From Arthrobacter rhizosphaerae (lineage in GTDB: Bacteria; Actinomycetota; Actinomycetes; Actinomycetales; Micrococcaceae), in contig NZ_JALLAN010000001.1 of the NCBI RefSeq assembly GCF_023062595.1, forward strand, positions 434,001 through 498,000: a stretch of DNA of 64,000 bases, written 5' to 3'. Positions within the stretch are counted from its first letter, which is position 1, and each line of letters begins with the position of its first letter. The notes beneath the pieces are model-generated. The model had not been told where the DNA came from. It saw only the letters and a list, made by a program, of their open reading frames with translations, and did not search any database. The translations under genes and the position numbers were made by a program. Shown piece after piece: positions 9,284 to 17,200 of the stretch.

Positions 9284-10291
9284 ATGAGCCGCGCACCGCT
9301 GACCTCACGACGCCGGTTCAAGTCCGCTCTTGCCTCTATCGTTGCCATGGCGATGCTCATGACGCTCGCCGCATGCAATTCTGGCCCTCGGCCCGAAGGC
9401 AGTCCCGATTCAGCCTCTGCGCCTGTGCCGCCATCGCCAACTCCCATAGGCGGGCTGCCGGCCATCAGCGCCCAAATCAACCAGTTCAGGGACAACTACG
9501 CCAGGCAAATCATCGAAATACAGCTCACGAACAACACTCCTGAACCCGTGACGGTTCTGGATGCCTCCCTCCGTAGCGGACTTTTCGGTGCCGCGATTAC
9601 CTGGGATCCGTCCGCCGGTGGCATCGAGCTTCCGCCGAGGCAGACCAAAAGCCTTCCCGCGCAGCTCCCCGAGCCTGCCTGCACCGGCTTCGGTGAACCG
9701 ACCGGAGGCCTGACAACGGTTCAGGGTGATAAACCACAGCTTCAGATCACCACTCAGCCGGCGATGCCAGGTCAAGCAACACTGGAGCCGACGGATCCAC
9801 ATGGTGTGTTGACCCGGAACAATGCGGAACGGTGTGTCAGTAAGGCTGCCGAGGCGATTGCGGAGTTCCGCCCGGTGCCCGAACTGGATGCTACTGAGAA
9901 AGGCGGCACCGCCGTCGTCCGTATCCTCATACTCCCCAAGCCGTCACCCCAAGGCAGCACTGGGAGTACCCAGGGCGGTGGGGACCCTGGCCCAGAACCG
10001 CGGAGCCTGACCATAGAGAAAATCGACGGGACACCGCTCATTGCTGAAGAACCTTCCCGGCCATGGCCGCGCGGAGTCAAGGTTCAGGAGGGCGGACCGG
10101 CTTCGGAGCTGCGCCTGGTTATCCGTCCGGCCCGGTGTGATCCCCATGCGGTGGCAGAGGACAAGGTAGGGACGTTGTTCCCGTTGCGGATAACCGTGGC
10201 CGGGCAGCAAGGAGTCTTAAAGGTAGACGCGGGTGCCGAGCTTCGGGGCCGAATCCACGATTTCGTCACCGCTACCTGCGGACCGCAGTAG
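9284..10291 (+). CDS. Putative lipoprotein of unknown function
   Basis: A 335-residue protein with a basic N-terminus, a hydrophobic stretch and a lipobox ending TLAAC (Cys31), so it should be lipid-anchored on the outside of the membrane. The body has a proline/serine-rich linker, then a strand-rich region beginning around residue 60 (ISAQINQFRDNYARQIIEIQLT) that resembles an immunoglobulin-like fold. I do not recognise a named family. The -10 TAGACT (9272-9277) is exactly 6 bases before the ATG and there is no Shine-Dalgarno, which points to a leaderless transcript and fixes the start. It ends 25 bases before peptide deformylase, which has its own similar promoter. Confidence 0.75.
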   Translation: MSRAPLTSRRRFKSALASIVAMAMLMTLAACNSGPRPEGSPDSASAPVPPSPTPIGGLPAISAQINQFRDNYARQIIEIQLTNNTPEPVTVLDASLRSGLFGAAITWDPSAGGIELPPRQTKSLPAQLPEPACTGFGEPTGGLTTVQGDKPQLQITTQPAMPGQATLEPTDPHGVLTRNNAERCVSKAAEAIAEFRPVPELDATEKGGTAVVRILILPKPSPQGSTGSTQGGGDPGPEPRSLTIEKIDGTPLIAEEPSRPWPRGVKVQEGGPASELRLVIRPARCDPHAVAEDKVGTLFPLRITVAGQQGVLKVDAGAELRGRIHDFVTATCGPQ

Positions 10292-10316
10292 GACTCAGCC
10301 GCATTAAGCTTTTCCT

Positions 10317-10970
10317 ATGGCTTCAGTCCCCACTCCATCCAGTCCCGCCGAGATACAGGAGACGGTTCAATCCATCCTGGCTGCGGAGGGTCTCCCGCCC
10401 ATCGTCCAGGTGGGGCATCCTGCACTGCGACAGTCCGCCGCCCGCTACGACGGACAGCTCACCGATGAGGAACTGGCTGGGCTGATCGACCTTATGCGCC
10501 GGGTCATGCATAACGCTCCTGGCGTCGGGCTCGCTGCCCCGCAGTTGGGGATCCCGCTACAGATTGCCGTGGCGGAAGACGCGTTCGACGTCGAGCCTGA
10601 TGTTGCGGGCCTCCGCGAGCGGGCACCCCTGGACTTCCTGGTGCTGCTCAATCCCTCGTATATCGCCATAGGCGCAGGCCGGGCAGCGTTCTACGAAGGC
10701 TGTTTGTCCCTGAACGGCCTGCAGGCGGTGGTGTCCCGCCCGGACCGCGTTCAGCTGACTTACACCACTCCGGACGGGGCCGCCATGCAAGCAGAGTATG
10801 CCGGATGGCAGGCGCGGATCGTTCAGCACGAAACCGACCATCTCCACGGCACGCTCTATGTAGACAAGGCCGAGCTCCGGTCCCTCACCACGAACGAGGA
10901 ATACGGTCTGCGCTGGATGGCGCCGGACATCAGCCGGGCCCGGCAGGAACTCGGGTTCCTGCCGGACTGA
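10317..10970 (+). CDS. def: Peptide deformylase
   Basis: A 217-residue metalloenzyme that removes the N-formyl group from nascent proteins at the ribosome. All three signature motifs are present: GVGLAAPQLG (residues 69-78), EGCLSL with metal ligand Cys129, and QHETDH with ligands His171/His175 and catalytic Glu172. A 25-30 residue N-terminal extension precedes the core, common in actinobacterial forms. The -10 TAAGCT (10305-10310) stands 6 bases before the ATG, consistent with a leaderless message. The stop codon abuts the stop of the convergent S9 peptidase with no base between them. Confidence 0.95.
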   Translation: MASVPTPSSPAEIQETVQSILAAEGLPPIVQVGHPALRQSAARYDGQLTDEELAGLIDLMRRVMHNAPGVGLAAPQLGIPLQIAVAEDAFDVEPDVAGLRERAPLDFLVLLNPSYIAIGAGRAAFYEGCLSLNGLQAVVSRPDRVQLTYTTPDGAAMQAEYAGWQARIVQHETDHLHGTLYVDKAELRSLTTNEEYGLRWMAPDISRARQELGFLPD

Positions 10971-13019
10971 TCAAGCCTTCACTGGGAGGTATTTCGCCCA
11001 CCAGCGGAGGATGTGTTCGAAGCGTTGCTTGCGGTGGTGGGGCGTTCCGGATCGCGAAAGTTCATGGTTCTCCCCCGGGAAGACCAGGAACGCGGCCTCC
11101 ACTCCCTGTTGCTTCAGTGCCGTGAAGTACCGCTGCCCCTGTTCCACCGGACACCGCAGGTCCTCCTCGCTGTGGATCACGAGCGTGGGGGTCCGCACGG
11201 CCGAAATGGTGGCCATCGGGCTCTGGGCAGCCATTTCCTCAGGCATTGGTCCGGTGTACTCGCCGCCGAAAAACCAGCCGATGTCAGAAGAGCCCACGAA
11301 GCTGACCGGGTCAAGGAATCCCCGTTCCACAATGGCCGCTTTGAAACGGTGATCCTGGCTGATGGTCCACGCGGTCAGGTACCCGCCGTAGGAGCCGCCC
11401 ATAATTCCCAGCGCGGTGGAATCCAGTTCCTGGAACTTTTCCAATGCGCCGTCGAGGAATGCCAGGACGTCCTGCATATCCACGGTGCCCATCTTGCCCT
11501 TAATGGAACGCCCATGGGCCTGGCCGTAGCCGGCCGAGCCACGGGGATTGCACATCAGGACGGCGTATCCCGCCTCGGCGTACACCTGGGCTTCGTCGAA
11601 CACTCCAACCGTGTACTGAGCGAAGGGCCCCCCGTGGATGTTGAGCAGCACCGGGTGGGGTCCCTTGCCTGGAGGCATGACAAGCCAGCCGTGCACCGGA
11701 TGACCGTCCGGCGAAGTGAAGGTAAGCTCCCGGGGCTCGATGATGCCTGCTTCGGTCCGCAGCCGCGCCGAGAAGTCGGTGAGCAAGCGCAGTTGACCAG
11801 CCTCCAGGATGGCCACGTCACCGGTAGTGGCTGAATCCGCAAAAGTGACGAAGATCGAGCCTCCTCCCGATCCCGCTCCAACAACCACACGGTCCCCGTG
11901 GACAACGAGCGAGTGGTTGCCGGTGGCACCGAATTCCAGCAGTTCCACTGTGCCTTGGGCGTTGTTCAGGACGAGCACCGAATCGTCCCCATGGAGTTCG
12001 AGCAGCCCAGCGCCAGTATCCAGATCCATGTTCTCGACGTCACTCATGCAGATGGGGTCACCACCGCCCGAGGGCATCACGTACATGGCGGTGTTCCGGG
12101 CTACGAAGTCGAGGCCCGAGGTGCCGAGTTCCTGGGCCAGGTAAAAGAGCCACTTGCCGTCCCGGCTCTGCCGGACGCTGTGGACCGCCTGCCGCGGTCC
12201 CTCAGTTGGCTGCAGAGGAACGGGATCCTGTCCCCCCGCCGCGGGCAAGGAGTAGATACCGGTGGCCAGATCGCCGTCGCTTCCCTCGTGGAGTGCTGCC
12301 ACAAAGAAGATGGTGCTTCCATCACTGCTGAACGTTGCACTTTCATGGTCAACCGCTGCCGCAGTCAGCTGCCGGGCGGTAGGCACTGTCTCGTCCTCCG
12401 GCACGTCGGGGGAATCCTTCGAAGCACGCGGATCCGTGGAATCTTTCCCCTGTCGAGCGGCACGGCCGGCGCGCACCACTTTGGGCTCGTCGTCAAGATC
12501 TGGGACGTGAACGAGAAACAACTGGAGGGGCTTATCAGCGGTGTAGCCCACGCCGTTCATCCGGTACTTGTAATCCGTGATCAACCGGGCGTCCTCGGCG
12601 GCGGACGAAACGCCGTCGACCGTTCCGTACCGGCCCTCCTCTGGAGTTCTGGCAGCGAAAACTATCCGATGCGAGTCAGGCGCCCAGGCGAAGTAGGAGA
12701 CGCCAAGCTTCGCGTTGGTGATGACCTGCGGCTCTCCTCCGGCCGCGTCCACAACATGGAGTTGCGGTTTCCCGTCCGGAGACGCGCGGAGAAATGCGAG
12801 CACACGCCCGTCCGGAGAAAACGACGGCGACGTGTCACGGAACCCGCGTGTGAGTCTCCGCGGCAGTCTCTCGGGATTCCGGGAGATGCTCCAGAGCTGG
12901 CCCACATAGGTGTCAGCATCGAAGTCCGGACGGACAACGGACACGACCGCCCTCGTGCCGTCAGGATGAACGGTGGGGGCGGATACGGAATTCAGCAGAG
13001 GCAGGTGTTCTGGTTTCAC
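10971..13019 (-). CDS. S9 family serine peptidase (acylaminoacyl-peptidase/prolyl oligopeptidase type)
   Basis: A 682-residue cytoplasmic peptidase with an N-terminal beta-propeller containing TolB/PD40-like repeats (SPSFSPDGRVLAFLRA and similar) and a C-terminal alpha/beta hydrolase domain from about residue 430. The catalytic triad is visible: Ser543 in GGSYGG, Asp620 in SEEDLRCP and His652 in GENHEL. Such enzymes cleave short peptides or acylated N-terminal residues. The GTG at 13019 is preferred over the longer frame from 13079 because TAGGCT lies 7 bases before it on the minus strand, and the longer start would nearly touch the divergent methyltransferase promoter. It is tail-to-tail with def. 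Confidence 0.88.
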   Translation of the reverse strand: MKPEHLPLLNSVSAPTVHPDGTRAVVSVVRPDFDADTYVGQLWSISRNPERLPRRLTRGFRDTSPSFSPDGRVLAFLRASPDGKPQLHVVDAAGGEPQVITNAKLGVSYFAWAPDSHRIVFAARTPEEGRYGTVDGVSSAAEDARLITDYKYRMNGVGYTADKPLQLFLVHVPDLDDEPKVVRAGRAARQGKDSTDPRASKDSPDVPEDETVPTARQLTAAAVDHESATFSSDGSTIFFVAALHEGSDGDLATGIYSLPAAGGQDPVPLQPTEGPRQAVHSVRQSRDGKWLFYLAQELGTSGLDFVARNTAMYVMPSGGGDPICMSDVENMDLDTGAGLLELHGDDSVLVLNNAQGTVELLEFGATGNHSLVVHGDRVVVGAGSGGGSIFVTFADSATTGDVAILEAGQLRLLTDFSARLRTEAGIIEPRELTFTSPDGHPVHGWLVMPPGKGPHPVLLNIHGGPFAQYTVGVFDEAQVYAEAGYAVLMCNPRGSAGYGQAHGRSIKGKMGTVDMQDVLAFLDGALEKFQELDSTALGIMGGSYGGYLTAWTISQDHRFKAAIVERGFLDPVSFVGSSDIGWFFGGEYTGPMPEEMAAQSPMATISAVRTPTLVIHSEEDLRCPVEQGQRYFTALKQQGVEAAFLVFPGENHELSRSGTPHHRKQRFEHILRWWAKYLPVKA

Positions 13020-13092
13020 CCTTGCGAGCCTAGTAGTTCGGGGGTCGGATGCGGAACAACTTAGTGGTGAGCCGGGCACTTAAGATGGGGCT

Positions 13093-13959
13093 ATGCCTTC
13101 TGACACCGTCCATTTGCTGCTGTGCCCCGTTTGCCGGCAGGCACTCAGCTTCGGCGCCGGCGAACTGCGCACGCTGAAGTGCACTGCGGGTCACAGCTTT
13201 GATGCCGCCAGACAGGGATACTTCAATTTCCTGGTGGGCAAGGGGACTGCCTTCGAGGCAGACTCGGCCGACATGGTGGCCGCGCGCAGCGATTTTCTGT
13301 CCCACGGGCACTATGACGGGCTGGCCCTGGCCATCGCAGACACCGCCGCGCCGGCCCTCGCTGCCACCAACGCTGCTGTCCTCGACGCCGGCACCGGAAC
13401 CGGACACTATTTGCGGGCGATTCTTGACAGGTTCCCGGCTTCAGCCATCGGCCTGGACATTTCCAAGTTCGCCTTGCGGCGCGCTGCCAGGTTGAATCCC
13501 GACGCCATCAACATTGTCTGCGATGTATGGCAGCCCCTTCCACTGGCGGATGGGGCAGTCGACGTCGTCACCGTCGTCTTCGCTCCACGCAACCCCGCCG
13601 AGTTTGCCCGGGTCCTGCGTCCTGGTGGGAGACTCATCGTGGTAACGCCCAGGCCTGGTCATCTGGCCGAAGTTGCGGGAACGACCGGAATGCTGGGGCT
13701 GGAGCCGGCCAAAGAGGAACGGCTGGCAGCATCCATGGACGGAGCGTTCATTGAACTGGCCACCCGGGAGTTGGACCTCGACTTGAGCCTTCCAGCGGTC
13801 GACGTCGTCAATCTCGCGTTGATGGGGCCGGCCGGGCACCATCTGGACCGATCGGCGCTTCCCGACCTGCTGGCTTCCCTGCCGTCCCGCACCAACGTTT
13901 CTGCCCGTTTCCGGATCACCGCTTTTGAACCCCGCCGCCCTTCCGTCCCAGGCTCTTGA
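13093..13959 (+). CDS. RlmA-type 23S rRNA (guanine-N1)-methyltransferase
   Basis: A 288-residue methyltransferase with an N-terminal zinc-binding segment (CPVC near residues 11-14 and CTAGHSFD near 35-42) followed by DxARQGYFNFL, typical of RlmA-I/RlmA-II (TlrB) enzymes that methylate G745 or G748 in 23S rRNA helix 35. The Rossmann SAM motif VLDAGTGTGHYL is near residues 96-107. Whether it modifies 745 or 748 (the latter linked to tylosin/mycinosyl macrolide tolerance) cannot be told from sequence. The -10 TAAGAT (13081-13086) is 6 bases from the ATG, giving a leaderless message. Confidence 0.82.
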   Translation: MPSDTVHLLLCPVCRQALSFGAGELRTLKCTAGHSFDAARQGYFNFLVGKGTAFEADSADMVAARSDFLSHGHYDGLALAIADTAAPALAATNAAVLDAGTGTGHYLRAILDRFPASAIGLDISKFALRRAARLNPDAINIVCDVWQPLPLADGAVDVVTVVFAPRNPAEFARVLRPGGRLIVVTPRPGHLAEVAGTTGMLGLEPAKEERLAASMDGAFIELATRELDLDLSLPAVDVVNLALMGPAGHHLDRSALPDLLASLPSRTNVSARFRITAFEPRRPSVPGS

Positions 13960-14102
13960 CCTCGAGTGTCCGAGATAACGACTTGGCCACTTTCCCGACC
14001 TCTCCTCCTGACCCTCCCCGCCCCCTCAGGCTTCCGACTACGATGGAAGCACAGTTACTGAGGGTCTGCTCCCGCAGGTCCCGGCGACGAAGGGGGAGCT
14101 AC

Positions 14103-14561
14103 ATGTTTGATTGGCTTGGCGAGAACTGGTGGGCGTTGTGGCTGACCGTATTTCTGGCGTTTGCCGTGGTGGAAATGCTCACCTTGGACCTTTTCTTCAT
14201 TATGCTCGGCGGTGGCGCCCTTGCCGCCCTCGTTGCAGATTTTGCCGGCGCCGACCTCTGGTTGCAGATCATCGTCTTCTGCGTCGTGTCACTCCTCATG
14301 GTTGGCCTCGTCCGGCCCGTGGCGCTCAAACACCTCCATAAAGGTCCTGCAGAACAGAGGACCAATGTGGACCGCCTTATCGGGGAATCAGCGCTGGTCA
14401 TGGAATCAGTCAGTTCCAACGGCGGCCTGGTCAAGATTGGAGGCGACGTGTGGAGTGCGCGCTCCAAGGACGGAGTTCTTGAGGCGGGCCAGCGCGTGGT
14501 GGTATCGGCCATCGAAGGAGCTACGGCAGTCGTCGTTCCCCAGCCGGAACCAGTACAGTAA
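14103..14561 (+). CDS. NfeD-like membrane protein
   Basis: A 152-residue protein with two or three N-terminal membrane segments (residues about 8-75) and a C-terminal soluble OB-fold-like domain (LIGESALVMESVSSNGGLVKIGGDVWSA), the standard short NfeD plan. NfeD proteins partner with SPFH/stomatin proteins, and the SPFH gene follows 113 bases downstream on the same strand. The ATG at 14103 is chosen because a GGGGGA stands about 5 bases upstream and the protein begins with a membrane-proximal WLGENWWALW. The longer in-frame start at 13956 adds 49 residues with no conservation-like pattern. Confidence 0.85.
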   Translation: MFDWLGENWWALWLTVFLAFAVVEMLTLDLFFIMLGGGALAALVADFAGADLWLQIIVFCVVSLLMVGLVRPVALKHLHKGPAEQRTNVDRLIGESALVMESVSSNGGLVKIGGDVWSARSKDGVLEAGQRVVVSAIEGATAVVVPQPEPVQ

Positions 14562-14674
14562 CTGCGCCGGCACGGCCGCCGGGCAGCAAGAAGGTGTGAA
14601 CGGCGGGGCCTCCGCCAGGTGGCCGCGCTTGCGTACTCAGCTTGAATACAACTATTGGGGAATGAAGGAGATGC

Positions 14675-15625
14675 ATGGATATCGCAGTCACGATCGTGCT
14701 GCTGGTTCTGATCGTATTCGTAATCATCGTGCTTGTACGCTCAGTACGAATCGTCCCGCAGGCGCGGGCAGGCGTAGTCGAACGGCTCGGAAAGTACCAG
14801 CGCACACTTAATCCGGGACTTACTATCCTGATCCCCTTCGTGGACAGGCTGCTGCCGCTCCTGGATCTCCGGGAACAAGTGGTTTCCTTCCCCCCGCAGC
14901 CCGTGATCACCGAAGACAACCTGGTGGTCTCGATCGACACCGTGGTCTATTTCCAGGTTACTGACCCGCGGGCTGCAACCTATGAGATTGCCAACTACAT
15001 CCAGGCGGTCGAACAGCTGACCACCACCACGCTCCGTAACGTCGTCGGTGGTCTGAACCTCGAAGAGGCCCTGACGTCCCGCGACCAGATCAATGGTCAG
15101 TTGCGAGGCGTGCTGGACGAAGCCACCGGCCGCTGGGGCATCCGCGTTTCGCGCGTGGAACTGAAGGCGATTGATCCGCCCCACTCCATCCAGGATTCGA
15201 TGGAGAAGCAGATGCGGGCCGAACGGGACCGGCGTGCGGCTATCCTCACCGCCGAGGGCACCAAGCAGTCGGCCATTCTCACCGCCGAGGGCCAGCGACA
15301 GGCAGCAATCCTCAAGGCAGAGGGCGACGCAAAGGCCGCCATTTTGCGCGCCGACGGTGAAGCCCAGGCGATCCAGAAGGTCTTCGACGCAATTCATAAG
15401 GGCAACCCGGATCAGAAGCTGCTGGCTTACCAGTACCTGCAGACGCTGCCGAAGTTGGCCGAAGGATCCTCGAACAAACTGTGGATCATTCCCAGCGAAG
15501 TTGGCGAGGCACTCAAGGGCATCGGTAACGCCCTGGGTGGGACAAACTCGGACTCCGAAGGCCTTTTCGGCGCGGGCGCTCCGGCAAAGCAAACCACTGA
15601 AAAACAGGCTGTGCAGGGGCCTTAG
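14675..15625 (+). CDS. SPFH/band 7 (stomatin-like) membrane protein
   Basis: A 316-residue protein: one N-terminal membrane helix (residues 2-22), an SPFH/PHB domain about 25-200 (PQARAGVVERLGKY, GLNPG-like turn, DPRAATYEIANY), then a long helical tail with heptad-like AAILTAEG/KAEG repeats (about 190-235) that drives oligomer formation, and a variable C-terminus. It forms membrane microdomain scaffolds with its NfeD partner upstream, and a role in membrane quality control is the usual inference. AAGGAG stands 6 bases before the ATG. Confidence 0.9.
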   Translation: MDIAVTIVLLVLIVFVIIVLVRSVRIVPQARAGVVERLGKYQRTLNPGLTILIPFVDRLLPLLDLREQVVSFPPQPVITEDNLVVSIDTVVYFQVTDPRAATYEIANYIQAVEQLTTTTLRNVVGGLNLEEALTSRDQINGQLRGVLDEATGRWGIRVSRVELKAIDPPHSIQDSMEKQMRAERDRRAAILTAEGTKQSAILTAEGQRQAAILKAEGDAKAAILRADGEAQAIQKVFDAIHKGNPDQKLLAYQYLQTLPKLAEGSSNKLWIIPSEVGEALKGIGNALGGTNSDSEGLFGAGAPAKQTTEKQAVQGP

Positions 15626-15638
15626 CCCATAAATAAGG

Positions 15639-15676
15639 GGAGTTGCCCGGAACAGGGCAACTCCTCCTATGTTTGA
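15639..15676 (+). terminator. Terminator after the SPFH gene
   Basis: GGAGTTGCCC (15639-15648) pairs perfectly with GGGCAACTCC (15655-15664) across a 6-base loop, followed by a T-rich run (TGTTTGATTTTT). Confidence 0.8.
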
Positions 15677-15693
15677 TTTTTGCTTCGCTGTTT

Positions 15694-15722
15694 TTGCTTG
15701 GCTGTAGAAGAAACCGTATAAT
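15694..15722 (+). promoter_or_regulatory. Near-consensus vegetative promoter before rbpA
   Basis: TTGCTT (15694-15699), a 17-base spacer and a perfect TATAAT (15717-15722). Such a close match is unusual in this GC-rich window. It would give a leader of about 150 bases before the rbpA ATG. Confidence 0.7.
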
Positions 15723-15753
15723 AGGATATTTGTCCGACCGGTTCAATAAGGCT

Positions 15754-15779
15754 GGAACAAGAATGCTGCGAAAAGCGTT
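15754..15779 (+). promoter_or_regulatory. Candidate ECF sigma-R/sigma-H-type promoter before rbpA
   Basis: GGAACA at 15754 and CGTTG at 15776, with 18 bases between GGAAC and GTT, match the GGAAYA / SGTTG pattern known for the thiol-oxidative-stress sigma factors SigR (Streptomyces) and SigH (Mycobacterium). rbpA belongs to the SigR regulon in Streptomyces coelicolor. Confidence 0.6.
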
Positions 15780-15881
15780 GGAGTTAACGATGCAACGTAG
15801 TGCAAACCGTAGTCCGGGGGCTGTCACTTACCTCCGGCTAGCGCAGGGCCAGGCTCTGCGAACCGACCAAAGGGAGAAATC

Positions 15882-16229
15882 ATGAGCGATCGCAGCCTGC
15901 GGGGCATGCGCCTCGGCGCACAAAGCATGGAGACGGAATCCGGTGTCGAGCCGGCTCCCCGCCAGCGGGTTGAGTACCGTTGCGAGGACGGCGAACAGGT
16001 CTTCGTCACCTTCTCCTCGGAAGCTGAAATCCCTCCGGTATGGGTGTCGAAAACGGGCAAGGAAGCTCTCCTGGTGGACGGCGAACGCCCCATCAACAGC
16101 AACGAAAAAGCCGTCCGGACCCACTGGGACATGCTCCTTGAGCGCCGGTCGCTTCCCGAGCTGGAACAGATCCTTGAGGACCGCCTGACGATTCTGCGTG
16201 AACGCCGTGGAGAACGCCGCTCAGCCTAA
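15882..16229 (+). CDS. rbpA: RNA polymerase-binding protein RbpA
   Basis: A 115-residue actinobacterial transcription factor that binds the group 1 sigma factor and the RNA polymerase beta subunit and stabilises the open complex. Recognisable segments are the N-terminal RSLRGMRLGAQSMETE tail, the central RVEYRCEDGEQVFVTFSSEAEIP core and the C-terminal sigma-interacting helix (THWDMLLERRSLPELEQILE). Full length for the family. GGGAG stands about 7 bases before the ATG. Two candidate promoters lie in the 250-base upstream region, one vegetative and one stress type. Confidence 0.95.
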   Translation: MSDRSLRGMRLGAQSMETESGVEPAPRQRVEYRCEDGEQVFVTFSSEAEIPPVWVSKTGKEALLVDGERPINSNEKAVRTHWDMLLERRSLPELEQILEDRLTILRERRGERRSA

Positions 16230-16272
16230 GGGCCGAACCGCACAGCGCACAAAAGAACCGAGCACATAAGAG

Positions 16273-16318
16273 AGCCGGGCTCCCTCATCGCTTACATGAC
16301 GAGAGGCCCGGCTTTTTT
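16273..16318. terminator. Terminator between rbpA and the mannosyltransferase gene
   Basis: AGCCGGGC (16273-16280) pairs with GCCCGGCT (16306-16313), followed by a T-run on the plus strand. It lies between two convergent genes and can serve rbpA and perhaps both. Confidence 0.75.
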
Positions 16319-16341
16319 GTGTCTTAATACCGCCTGGCAGC

Positions 16342-17082
16342 TTAAGCTGCGGAGCTCTTCCCGGAGGTGAGTTTCTGCCACCGAGCGGCGAGGCCCCAGC
16401 GCGTGACATTGATCATGGCTTCAACCACAATGTTCCCGCTCATCTTCGAGTCCCCGAGCTCGCGCTCCACGAACGTGATGGGACGCTCAACAATCGTGAG
16501 TCCCAGCTTTGCAACGCGCCAGGCAAGGTCCACCTGGAAGCCGTAGCCAACCGAGGCCACCTCTTCGAGGTTGAGCTTTTCAAGGGTGGTGCGGCGGAAG
16601 GCGCGGAAGCCGCCGGTGACGTCCTTGATCTTCAATCCCAGCATGAGCCGCGCATAAGTGCTCCCGACGCGCGAAATGGCCTGCCGGTACAGCGGCCAGT
16701 TAACTACGCTTCCGCCAGGAACCCAGCGGGACCCCATGGCCAGATCGGCACCCTGCTCCAGGGCCTCCAGCAATTGCGGAAGTTGCTCCGGCTGGTGGGA
16801 GCCGTCAGCGTCCATCTCTACGAGAACGTCATAACCCGCCTCAAGTCCCCATTTGAACCCAGCGATGTAGGCCGCTCCGAGTCCTGCCTTGCCCTGGCGA
16901 TGCAGGACATGGATCTGGGAATCCTCTGCGGCCAGGCCATCCGCCAGCTGTCCGGTGCCGTCAGGGCTGTTGTCGTCAACAACCAATACATCCGATGCGG
17001 GGACTGCGGTCCTGAGGCGGCCGATTGTCTTCGGCAGGGATTCCAGCTCATTGTAGGTGGGGATGATCGTGAGGACACGCAC
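16342..17082 (-). CDS. ppm1: Polyprenol-phosphate mannose synthase (GT2)
   Basis: A 246-residue GT-A glycosyltransferase that moves mannose from GDP-mannose to polyprenyl phosphate, supplying the donor for lipoglycans and protein O-mannosylation. Motifs: TIIPTYNELE at residues 5-14, VVDDNSPDGTG (about 34-44), the metal-binding DADGS (about 92-96), and a later KDVTGGFRAF loop. No membrane domain or fused lipoprotein acyltransferase is present, so this is the stand-alone catalytic subunit. The GTG at 17082 has AAAGG 7 bases upstream. Confidence 0.9.
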   Translation of the reverse strand: MRVLTIIPTYNELESLPKTIGRLRTAVPASDVLVVDDNSPDGTGQLADGLAAEDSQIHVLHRQGKAGLGAAYIAGFKWGLEAGYDVLVEMDADGSHQPEQLPQLLEALEQGADLAMGSRWVPGGSVVNWPLYRQAISRVGSTYARLMLGLKIKDVTGGFRAFRRTTLEKLNLEEVASVGYGFQVDLAWRVAKLGLTIVERPITFVERELGDSKMSGNIVVEAMINVTRWGLAARWQKLTSGKSSAA

Positions 17083-17200
17083 AGCGAGGCCTTTCCTTGG
17101 TGGAAGCGGTCAGAGCGCACAGACCAGGCGAAAAGCCGAGCTGCAGGCGCAACTTTCTATTATAGGGCGTCCAAAGTGGGGTGGGTTCCTGCAACAGCGG

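Noticed and set aside
11898..13064. 388-residue frame antisense to the S9 peptidase
   Set aside because: The opposite strand encodes a complete peptidase with propeller repeats; this frame has no recognisable motif or start signal.
15235..15365. Tandem DNA repeat in the SPFH gene
   Set aside because: The repeated AEG/AIL units are the normal coiled tail of SPFH proteins and the DNA copies have diverged.
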